Assembly (NCBI GenBank): GCA_016936415.1
Contig: JAFGXW010000112.1
Location: 1-33,069, forward strand
Direction of reading: 5' to 3'
DNA: 33,069 nt
Source: Bacilli bacterium
Lineage (GTDB): Bacteria > Bacillota_I > Bacilli_A > Izemoplasmatales > Izemoplasmataceae
A model generated the notes under the pieces. The model did no database searches and was not told the origin of the DNA. It worked only from the letters and a program-made list of their open reading frames with translations. Below, piece after piece: positions 10,258-18,325 of the stretch. The first letter of the stretch is position 1, and each line of letters starts with the position of its first letter. A program made the translations under genes and the position numbers.

Positions 10258-10275
10258 TCCTATGGCTTATTTTTA
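10243..10275 (+). terminator. Hairpin terminator, recurring family copy 3
   Basis: AAAAATAAGtCATgatcctATGgCTTATTTTTAT, near-identical to copy 1. Confidence 0.75.
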
Positions 10276-10421
10276 TATTGTGATTGTTATGGAAAACAGT
10301 AGAAAAAAACAAAAGAAACAAGAGATAAGTGATGATGTAGTTGTATGTCAAACGACATAGTTTACAAACTGTCGCTCCACAAACTCTTATATAACCTTAC
10401 ATTTAAGGTTTACATAAGAAA

Positions 10422-10459
10422 CAAAGAAAAGAAGAAAACACAAAGAAAAGAAGAAAACA
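10422..10459. repeat. Perfect tandem repeat, 2 x 19 bp
   Basis: (CAAAGAAAAGAAGAAAACA)x2. Confidence 0.9.
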
Positions 10460-10575
10460 CCAACAAAAATATAAAATAGAAGAAGGGGCAGGAGAATTCC
10501 TGGCCCTTTTGTTGTTATATTGTTGCAAGTATTAAATATAATTGGAGTATATATAGTATACATTATAAATAGTTT

Positions 10576-11502
10576 TTATAAGAGAGACTCTAGATACTTG
10601 CGAAAATAGTTAACAGGATTTTCTCCAAAATCCTTTTTCAGAACATCAAAAAAGATTTTTAAGTCACTTTTACTTTCTCTTGAAATAGCGTTACAAATAC
10701 ACTTCATCGCCTCAATTTCAGCTTCAACTCTTAATTCGAGTTTAAGTAAGGACAAAGACCTAATGTAACGTAAATGTGTTAATGAACCAAAGTTTGAATG
10801 TAATATTGAGTACTTAATTCCTTCTGATGATATTTCAAGACTATCATTATATTTGTTTAGTCTTCCCAAAAGCAAACTTGTATTAGCATAAATTGAAGGA
10901 AGAATGTGTCTTGATTCCGAACTTATATACATCATATCATCTGACTTCATTATTTTTAATAATAGGTTCAATGCTCTTTCGTTTTTAAAACCTACTTCAA
11001 TTTCTGCAATTTGTTGTATTGATATTAAGTCAACAAAATCAAATGCTGATTTATTTATACAAGCTGGATAATCTGCTAAGATACTCAACTTATCCATTAT
11101 CATATTTGGTGTTGAGTTTTTATTAATGAAATTAAATTTCTCTATACAATAAGTTAAAAATCGTTCATTCTGAGTAGAAATGAGGTTTCTTTTACTTATC
11201 TTCATTAGTTTTGTGTTAAATTCTGATAATTCATTCTTATTTATCATATTATATAAATCAACTATTTTCTTATATTCATATCTATCTTTTTCATTAAAAC
11301 TATAATAAAAATCACTTGGGCTAATTCTGAGCTTTTCACAAAATTGAAATATTTTACTATCTGGTAAATGATTTTCACCTGAAAGATATCTTCTATATTG
11401 TCTTTCTGTACATATTCCTTCACAAAGTTTTGAAACTGGAACTTTGCTTTTCATTCTCAGATTGTCCAAATGATATGTTTGTTTTTGACTTATTTCATTC
11501 AT
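10576..11502 (-). CDS. HTH + TPR-type transcriptional regulator, RRNPP (PlcR/Rgg-like) peptide receptor
   Basis: N-terminal HTH (LRMKSKVPVSKLCEGICTERQYRRYLSGENHLPDSKIFQFCEKLRISPSDFYY) followed by long helical repeat region; about 300 aa; divergent from a small secreted-peptide ORF. Confidence 0.8.
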   Translation of the reverse strand: MNEISQKQTYHLDNLRMKSKVPVSKLCEGICTERQYRRYLSGENHLPDSKIFQFCEKLRISPSDFYYSFNEKDRYEYKKIVDLYNMINKNELSEFNTKLMKISKRNLISTQNERFLTYCIEKFNFINKNSTPNMIMDKLSILADYPACINKSAFDFVDLISIQQIAEIEVGFKNERALNLLLKIMKSDDMMYISSESRHILPSIYANTSLLLGRLNKYNDSLEISSEGIKYSILHSNFGSLTHLRYIRSLSLLKLELRVEAEIEAMKCICNAISRESKSDLKIFFDVLKKDFGENPVNYFRKYLESLL

Positions 11503-11527
11503 AATTTTTACCTCCGAAAAACGGACT

Positions 11528-11540
11528 CTAGGCGTCCTAG
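11528..11540. promoter_or_regulatory. Candidate operator palindrome in the divergent regulator/peptide promoter
   Basis: CTAGGcgtCCTAG, perfect 5-bp arms, between divergent starts at 11502 and 11587. Confidence 0.5.
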
Positions 11541-11586
11541 TATATTTACTACATAAACTGTAATATTCAATAAAAGGGGGGCGGAT

Positions 11587-11724
11587 ATGAAAAAGATAGT
11601 TGTTGTCATATTAATAATGATATTATCATTATTATGTAATACAAGTTCTTCGTTCAGTACAGTTAAAGCAGATTATTGTGATATTCCAACTGCACAAAGT
11701 GAATTACCACAACCTTGTAATTAG
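11587..11724 (+). CDS. 45-aa secreted propeptide, candidate signalling peptide of the adjacent RRNPP regulator (not in supplied track)
   Basis: MKKIVVVILIMILSLLCNTSSSFSTVKADYCDIPTAQSELPQPCN*: K-rich start, hydrophobic core, possible cleavage after VKA; strong RBS aaaagggggg. Confidence 0.75.
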   Translation: MKKIVVVILIMILSLLCNTSSSFSTVKADYCDIPTAQSELPQPCN

Positions 11725-11819
11725 TTTATTATACAATAAATTTAGGAACTTTTTCAAGTGTTTGAGATAGAACGAATATCTTGTAGTCTAATTTATTTTA
11801 AGAAAGGAGAAATATTAGA

Positions 11820-12098
11820 GTGTTGAAGGATATAGTTCTATTAGAATTGGATGGTTTGAGCAAAACTATTTGTGAATATACAACAGATAACTATATTACA
11901 AGTTATGCTAAACAGTTATCATTAATTATTTATCCAAAAGACAAAGAAAAACTAATAATATTAGTTGATAAACTATTTAATTGGTATGCAAAGGAAATTA
12001 AAATAATCAAAAAGAGTGAGTATATTTACAATTTAGAAGCACATTTAAAGAGTTATGAGTTGTTAAAAACAATGAAAGCACAATTAATATCTGAATAA
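11820..12098 (+). CDS. Hypothetical protein (92 aa), possible immunity/antitoxin partner
   Basis: RBS aaaggaga; same strand and close spacing (16 nt) to the HNH ORF. Function inferred only from position. Confidence 0.6.
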   Translation: MLKDIVLLELDGLSKTICEYTTDNYITSYAKQLSLIIYPKDKEKLIILVDKLFNWYAKEIKIIKKSEYIYNLEAHLKSYELLKTMKAQLISE

Positions 12099-12114
12099 AA
12101 AAAGGAGTGATATT

Positions 12115-12399
12115 TTGAGTTTTTCAAATGCAATAGTTAATGAGGTATGGGAAAAAGCGAGAGTCATTCAAGGAGTTAACGGAAATATTAAGAGAAAAGA
12201 CAAATGTGGAGCTGTAATAGCAAAATCAGCATATGGTGATCATAATAGCAATTTTGGTTGGGATGTTGATCATATTATTCCTGCTTCAAAAGGGGGATCT
12301 GATGCACTATTTAATTTGCAACCATTACACTGGAAAAATAATGAGTGTAAGTCAGATGGTCCGGATAATCCTAATGCATATTGCATAATAAGAAATTAA
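12115..12399 (+). CDS. HNH endonuclease family protein (94 aa)
   Basis: WDVDHIIPASKGGSDALFNLQPLHWKNNECKSD: DH..P.S.GG....NLQ..H...N signature; TTG start with RBS aaaaggagtg. Confidence 0.88.
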   Translation: MSFSNAIVNEVWEKARVIQGVNGNIKRKDKCGAVIAKSAYGDHNSNFGWDVDHIIPASKGGSDALFNLQPLHWKNNECKSDGPDNPNAYCIIRN

Positions 12400-12419
12400 A
12401 GAAATGTAAGTGAATACTT

Positions 12420-12635
12420 ATGCCATATTATGAAATATATTTAACAGATACGGACAAAGATGGAGATTTAGAAGTTCATAAAAGCGATTGCAGATTAACA
12501 TCAGGAAAGATTCCATTTAGGACAATTGGATATCATTTAAACTGTCAAAAGGCAATTGAATATGTAAAAACAATCTACATAGGCAAAACTATCGATGGAT
12601 GTAAAATTTGTATCCCTGAGTGCCATAAAAGATAA
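12420..12635 (+). CDS. Small Cys-rich protein (71 aa), possible metal-binding domain
   Basis: MPYYEIYLTDTDKDGDLEVHKSDCRL...DGCKICIPECHKR; C-terminal CxxC...CH cluster. Confidence 0.6.
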   Translation: MPYYEIYLTDTDKDGDLEVHKSDCRLTSGKIPFRTIGYHLNCQKAIEYVKTIYIGKTIDGCKICIPECHKR

Positions 12636-12951
12636 TTCATTTTAATTTCATACATATTTATGCGGATTTTAATTATTAGTAGATATTGTATGTATCTTAA
12701 TAAATTTTTAGTGATCGTATTACTGTGATTTATATTTAACCGAATTAATTATTTGTATATAAATATTGAAATATAATTCTGCATACTACTTTATATTGAA
12801 AAATAATTGAATACAAGATAATATAAGAATGATGTTGATTGTAAAATTACACATAAACACTTCATACTAATTAACATATTTTACTTATATAAAAAAGCAG
12901 AGTTTCTTTAGAACTTAGTAAAATCAATCTACTAGAGAATAGGAGAAAATA

Positions 12952-14226
12952 ATGAAAAAAATAATTACTTTAATTTTTATGATAGTATTAACACTTTCTA
13001 TATCTAACAATACATTGAATGCAAACGTTGAAAAAGAAGTCACTGAAAACACTTTTAAAAGTCTTAATAGTATATTTATAGAAAATGAAAATGAAATTGT
13101 TATTGGAAATACAGCAGCAAATAAAATTGATAATAAATATTTAGTTGATAGTTATTATGCTGGTAAAACAATCGTGTTGTTTTCTGATAAAGGATACTCA
13201 TATGATATTTTTTACGGAGAAGAATTTTTTGATAGCCAAGTAGTAATTTATAAGTTAATTAACGAACAAAAATATGTATATACTTATTCTACTGAGGCTA
13301 ATGATAGAGAAATTTTTGATGAAAGTAAAATATTTGATTTACGAAGTTCAATGTGGGATTTTTACTTAGAAAAAACTGAAGAAATTAATGAATTAAAATC
13401 TAATCAAAATATTTTATCTATTATCAATCTCACATATTATACTTCTAAGACATTAAGTTTAGATGAATTAGAAGTGGAATCTTGTATGTGGACTCAAAGA
13501 TATAATCAACAAAAAACTGCTGATTTTGCTCCATATGGAAGAACAACCTCAACTATAACTGGATTTAGATGTACTATTGATACAACAGATTATTGGTATG
13601 TTAAAGTTACAAATGAATACAATATTGGAAAAGTTTTACAATATGATCCGATAATTGGCAGTAATTATTATGGTGCAACAAAGTTTTCTGACGCAGAAAA
13701 CATTCCTGTAGCAATGACACAACTTAAAATTTATAGAAGATCACAATATATTGGATCTAATATGTATCTTTATGGAGACTATCCAAAACATGGTTTTTAT
13801 TTTCCAATGAATTCAAATACACAAACAACTGTTACAAATTCTTTTGGTGAAGAAGTTGGAGCATCATTAAGTGGGACATTCAATCCTACTACATTCACTG
13901 GTGAGGTTGGTATGGAATTAAGCATTTTACAGTCATTTACTCATAATTATACTTACTTAGATGACACACCAGACTGGAATGCTTCTCAAACAGGTACTAT
14001 TTCAAATGATGGATACTTAGCATATTTATGGACGTTTGATACTTTTGTAGGTGATATTGATGTTACAGAACAAACCCTTGTTAGAGAATTCGGGGCAATG
14101 TTTAGCGTTAAAACCACTGAGGATGTTAGAGGAGCATACGTTGATTTATATGTTTTTACCAAGTTTGATTATTTAGGTTTTGATATAAATAAATCCACAA
14201 CACACTATAGAGTTTTATTAACATAA
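12952..14226 (+). CDS. Secreted protein (424 aa), beta-rich C-terminal region; possible beta-pore-forming toxin-like
   Basis: Signal peptide MKKIITLIFMIVLTLSISNNTLNA with no lipobox; alternating Ser/Thr/hydrophobic stretch QTTVTNSFGEEVGASLSGTFNPTTFTGEVGMELSILQSFTHNYTY. RBS taggagaa. Confidence 0.55.
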   Translation: MKKIITLIFMIVLTLSISNNTLNANVEKEVTENTFKSLNSIFIENENEIVIGNTAANKIDNKYLVDSYYAGKTIVLFSDKGYSYDIFYGEEFFDSQVVIYKLINEQKYVYTYSTEANDREIFDESKIFDLRSSMWDFYLEKTEEINELKSNQNILSIINLTYYTSKTLSLDELEVESCMWTQRYNQQKTADFAPYGRTTSTITGFRCTIDTTDYWYVKVTNEYNIGKVLQYDPIIGSNYYGATKFSDAENIPVAMTQLKIYRRSQYIGSNMYLYGDYPKHGFYFPMNSNTQTTVTNSFGEEVGASLSGTFNPTTFTGEVGMELSILQSFTHNYTYLDDTPDWNASQTGTISNDGYLAYLWTFDTFVGDIDVTEQTLVREFGAMFSVKTTEDVRGAYVDLYVFTKFDYLGFDINKSTTHYRVLLT

Positions 14227-14287
14227 AGATTTTTCATAATACTAATTTTTATTATTTTCAAACATGATCATAATCAATTCCAAGAAA

Positions 14288-14595
14288 GAAGAACCGAAGG
14301 AAACAAGTTAGATAGATACATTCCAGGTACTACGACATCAAATACTATCCTGTCGCTCTTCTAACCCTAAAAAAATCACCAAAAACAACAATCATAAATA
14401 TGAAACCTCACAAGAGGTTGGGTCAACAACAAACAAGAAAAAGAAAAGAGTCGCATCTCTGATGCGACTCTTCTGTTTGGTCCAGGCTGACGAAGGAAGC
14501 CTGAGCGAAAAATTGTCGTTCATGTCGTACTGTCTAGACCGGTAAGAACATGATCATTCCAATAACCCATAAAAATAAAGATATCTGCAACCTTA
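14288..14595. repeat. Long structured direct repeat, copy B
   Basis: See copy A (8103-8411); here the hairpin GAGTCGCATCtctGATGCGACTC is a perfect 10-bp stem. Confidence 0.93.
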
Positions 14596-14793
14596 ATAAT
14601 AAGTAGTAGTTAATATCTTTTATTATAGTTATTTAGTTAATAAGTACATTGGTATCTACCTATATACTTATCTATAAATATATTTTTTACCTATATCTTT
14701 AACTACTACATTATTATAGGACAAACAAAAAGAGATTCCAAGATGGAAACTCTTTGCCCATGGAAAGAGCTACTCAATTGAGCAGCTTAGTTT

Positions 14794-16077
14794 TTATTGT
14801 TCTCTAATCCATTTAATTGCCCCTTTCACTGAATCGAACTGAGGGATAGTGCTGATATCGATTACTCGATTTGAATGAGCGCTTGTCATGTTCTGATGAT
14901 ACGATTCAAACCAATCATCTGAGTTAACTTCTGGCGAACTTAACTCTAATACGTTTATGAATGTGTCGACTTGAATAAAGCGATCAAACTTCATCTTATA
15001 TTGATACTTTGGATTGTGATCTAACTGTTTAACCTTGAAAATCGTTTCTAGTAGCTTTTCCTTTCCGTAAGTTTTAACTATATCATCGATAGATTGAATT
15101 CTTCCTGGAGTGAGTTCTTTCACTTCAGGGATTGATTGATCCTGAATCATATTATTCCAAGTAATTAATACTTCAGCATAATCACGAGGAGTAAGATTTG
15201 GTTCTTCAGGTATTTTTTGTGCAGCTGATGTCGCCCATGAGCGAGCACTGTTTTCTCCTGGAGTATAATTTCCATCGATATATGGTTGGTTATTTGCGTT
15301 TTCTTCGGCTTTTGCTTCTTTGTGATAAATGATAGCAGAAATCTTTTGTTCAAGCTTAATGAGGACTTTGAACATATAATGAGCCAATTTACCAAGAGTT
15401 GAAGCTTGTCTAACCTTGGTTAACTGGTTTGTCTCTAATTCAGTAAGATATTTAGATCCTTTTTCAACGTTCATCAGCCTAGCATCCACTGACTTATTAG
15501 CTGTGGCCACATGATGATGATGGTTTCTCATTTCATCGATAAAGTCTTGTTTTGATTGTCTTTGTTCTGGTTTCAATTGAGAATCCGCAACTTCCCAGAT
15601 GCGGTATAAGTATATTTGTCTTAATGCATAAAGAAGCTTATCATCCGTGATATTGTGTTCCTGGATGTATGCTTGATAATCTTCTTCAGAATAGATTTTC
15701 AAGAAGTCTATGAATTGTTTATTCAGTTGGATAGTTCTAGCTCCACCCTGGTATTTTTGACGTGTAAATTCTAGATTAAATAGATCCTTTATTTGAGTGA
15801 GTATATATGAAGCATGAGACTTCGAACATCCAATTGCTTTAGACATTCTATGATCAGTTACAATTGCAGAATCGGCAGGCTTATTATATCGATTAGACCA
15901 ATAAGCAATAAGACCAATTACATAGTTTACAGAATTCGGTATATGTCGAACATAGCCGATTTTGTATGAGTTTTGAGCATCAATGCCTTTGAACGTATTT
16001 AACTTGATTCCTGCAGTAGATCCATCAGGTTGAATGTAATTAATGTATGCTGATTTCAGTTTCTTCATATGTGTCAC
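14794..16077 (-). CDS. Phage/plasmid-type replication initiator-like protein (winged helix N-term, DnaD-like C-term motif)
   Basis: N-terminal winged-helix-like region with RMSKAIGCSKSHASYILTQIKDL; C-terminal IVKTYGKEKLLETIFKVKQLDHNPKYQYKMKFDRFIQVDTFINVLE resembles the C-terminal region of phage replication proteins. Confidence 0.45.
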   Translation of the reverse strand: MTHMKKLKSAYINYIQPDGSTAGIKLNTFKGIDAQNSYKIGYVRHIPNSVNYVIGLIAYWSNRYNKPADSAIVTDHRMSKAIGCSKSHASYILTQIKDLFNLEFTRQKYQGGARTIQLNKQFIDFLKIYSEEDYQAYIQEHNITDDKLLYALRQIYLYRIWEVADSQLKPEQRQSKQDFIDEMRNHHHHVATANKSVDARLMNVEKGSKYLTELETNQLTKVRQASTLGKLAHYMFKVLIKLEQKISAIIYHKEAKAEENANNQPYIDGNYTPGENSARSWATSAAQKIPEEPNLTPRDYAEVLITWNNMIQDQSIPEVKELTPGRIQSIDDIVKTYGKEKLLETIFKVKQLDHNPKYQYKMKFDRFIQVDTFINVLELSSPEVNSDDWFESYHQNMTSAHSNRVIDISTIPQFDSVKGAIKWIREQ

Positions 16078-16111
16078 TCCTTTCTTTAGGGTCGTATTAG
16101 TTCCAGTAAAG

Positions 16112-16127
16112 TATCGATGTATCGATA
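16112..16127. promoter_or_regulatory. Candidate operator: perfect inverted repeat
   Basis: TATCGATgtATCGATA between the divergent genes at 16077(-) and 16197(+). Confidence 0.5.
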
Positions 16128-16196
16128 GTTTATTGCAAGTAACATTGTTGAGTGATATAATTTAGGATAGATTATAAATAAGGGGGGGAATATAAT

Positions 16197-17099
16197 ATGT
16201 ATGTCAATGCTCATAAAGTAATTGAGGAATTTACCAGGCCAATCAAACTAATCTCTAGGAAACTTAATTCAACAGAGGTTATTCCAAATTGTGCTACAGG
16301 TTTGATTGTTAATGATGAGGGATGGTTTTTAACCTGTAAACATGTTGGAGAATTAATGATACTTAATAACCAAATTAATTCGAATTACAATAATTATCGC
16401 AATGAATTAATAGCAATTGAAAATATTAAGAATTTGAAATCTAATCAACGAAAAAATCTAATTAAGAACTTAAATAAGAAATATAATTACAATTCAGAAA
16501 AAACCATTCAAATTAAATATAATATTGGAAAGTGGGTTACTGGATTGGTTGATTTTAAATGGTTTGCTCACCCTACATTAGATATCATGCTATTCAAGCC
16601 TAATTTTACAGGTTCGTTGAATTGCACAAAATTTCCGATTTTCTTTTCAGGAGAAGTAATGGTTGGTAAATCACTTTGCAAGACAGGATTTCCTTTTTCT
16701 AGTTTTACTAATTTTCAATATGATTTAGCAACTGATGATATTCAATTTAACTCATCAGATACTCGAGGTGCTGTTTATTTTGCTTTGGATGGAATAGTAT
16801 CTAAAAGGTTCGAAGACACAAATGGAAATATTACTTCTTTTCAAATGGGAAGTCCAGGTATTAAAGGACAAAGTGGAGGGCCTATATTCAATTCTAATGG
16901 TATAATATATGGAATTCAGTATGCAACAATTATATTAGATTTAGATTTTAAATCGACGAAAAAAATCAAGTTAAAGGGTAAGGATATTGAAAAAGAGGAG
17001 AATGCATTTATGTATGCAGGATTGGGAGTTGCCTCCACTGAAGTGATAAAGTATATGGATTTAGTGGGATGTAAATACGAGAAAATATGGGGGAAGTAG
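16197..17099 (+). CDS. Cytosolic trypsin-like serine protease
   Basis: Catalytic-triad motifs in order: FLTCKHVGEL (His), HPTLDIMLFKP (Asp), GIKGQSGGPIFNSNGIIYGIQ (Ser). No signal peptide. RBS agggggggaa. Confidence 0.82.
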   Translation: MYVNAHKVIEEFTRPIKLISRKLNSTEVIPNCATGLIVNDEGWFLTCKHVGELMILNNQINSNYNNYRNELIAIENIKNLKSNQRKNLIKNLNKKYNYNSEKTIQIKYNIGKWVTGLVDFKWFAHPTLDIMLFKPNFTGSLNCTKFPIFFSGEVMVGKSLCKTGFPFSSFTNFQYDLATDDIQFNSSDTRGAVYFALDGIVSKRFEDTNGNITSFQMGSPGIKGQSGGPIFNSNGIIYGIQYATIILDLDFKSTKKIKLKGKDIEKEENAFMYAGLGVASTEVIKYMDLVGCKYEKIWGK

Positions 17100-17102
17100 G
17101 TT

Positions 17103-18134
17103 ATGGGTAAGTTAAATGATTTTTATTTTAAGAAGGAATTTAGTGAGAAATACAAACATAAATATGATAAGTTTCTCTCTCATTATGGCTATATCATTTT
17201 TAATCTTTTTATAATGATTTTACTTTTATCTAGTATAGACTATAAAATATCTGGGTTTGAAATTGCAATTAGTATGGTGTTTTTTATATTGCTATGGTCA
17301 AAATATCTATCCCTTTTATTGCTATGGTCAAATTCCAATATGAATAGATTAATTGTTGCTTCAGACAACCGCAAGATGCAAAAGAAAAAGTCATATAGGG
17401 AACCACTAGAAGAGAGTATTATTATAACAATATTTATTTTTCTATTCGTTATGGCAGATGTAACCTTCCTAATTTCACTTTTAAAAAGTAGTAACCCATC
17501 AGTAGGAATGTTGGTTTTATTATTTTTAGTTTACTTAGAATTAATAATGATAAGAAGGGTAATTGATATTGAAGAATTACGATTATGGATCCTTAAAAGA
17601 ATTGATCTATTGTTTCTATTAGTATTTTTTGTTTTTCTAAAAGTCGTTGTATATTCAGAAATTGTAGACATTGTTTCTGATAAATTTACATCTGTATTGC
17701 TATTAATGTCAATCTATTCTCTATATAGATTAGTAATATTGACGTATCATCTTGTAAATAACAGTGATTTCAATAGAAGTTTTCTAAAAATAGCACTACT
17801 GTTTGTATTCCTATTTGTACTATTTATAGACACTTCAGCCACATTGAACATCCTAATATATAATAGTGATAATATTACGAGTTTCAAAGGACTTTCTCTT
17901 ACTAATGATAATCAAATTTTTGATTTGTATTATTATACAGTTATAAATATTACAAGTGTTGGTTTTGGGGATATCACTCCATTATCACAAGATGCAAGAT
18001 TCCTTTCAATTGTGACATCAATTTTAGGCTATTTAACATTTGCTTCGTTTTTAGCAATTGCACTAACAAACTTTAGTTCCAAAAAAAATGAAAATGATAT
18101 AGAATACAAAGAAGAAGAATCAATTTTGAAGTGA
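17103..18134 (+). CDS. Multi-TM ion-channel protein with K+-channel selectivity filter
   Basis: YYYTVINITSVGFGDITPLSQDARFLSIVTSILGYLTFASFLAIAL: pore helix + TSVGFGD + inner helix; several further TM segments. Starts 3 nt after the protease stop. Confidence 0.85.
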   Translation: MGKLNDFYFKKEFSEKYKHKYDKFLSHYGYIIFNLFIMILLLSSIDYKISGFEIAISMVFFILLWSKYLSLLLLWSNSNMNRLIVASDNRKMQKKKSYREPLEESIIITIFIFLFVMADVTFLISLLKSSNPSVGMLVLLFLVYLELIMIRRVIDIEELRLWILKRIDLLFLLVFFVFLKVVVYSEIVDIVSDKFTSVLLLMSIYSLYRLVILTYHLVNNSDFNRSFLKIALLFVFLFVLFIDTSATLNILIYNSDNITSFKGLSLTNDNQIFDLYYYTVINITSVGFGDITPLSQDARFLSIVTSILGYLTFASFLAIALTNFSSKKNENDIEYKEEESILK

Positions 18135-18302
18135 TTCTAGAGCAATGCTTCCATGGACTATAAGTTCATGGATTTTCTTTTTTATAATATCCTTATTATT
18201 CTGATTTAGCTTCTTGTCTTCAAAGTCAGATAGGAAGTCAAGTACTTCATTTGTTGAAAATTCGAAATCAATAACATCAATTTTTGCTTTTTGTTTAGAC
18301 AT
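18120..18302 (-). CDS. Small protein (60 aa), unknown
   Basis: MSKQKAKIDVIDFEFSTNEVLDFLSDFEDKK...; RBS aaaggtgat upstream of this ATG; 15-nt convergent overlap with the channel gene. Confidence 0.5.
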   Translation of the reverse strand: MSKQKAKIDVIDFEFSTNEVLDFLSDFEDKKLNQNNKDIIKKKIHELIVHGSIALESLQN

Positions 18303-18325
18303 TTTATCACCTTTCGATAGTGTCG

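Noticed and set aside
10094-10351. 85-aa minus-strand ORF
   Set aside because: Runs antisense through a better-supported 43-aa ORF and its terminator; no motif.
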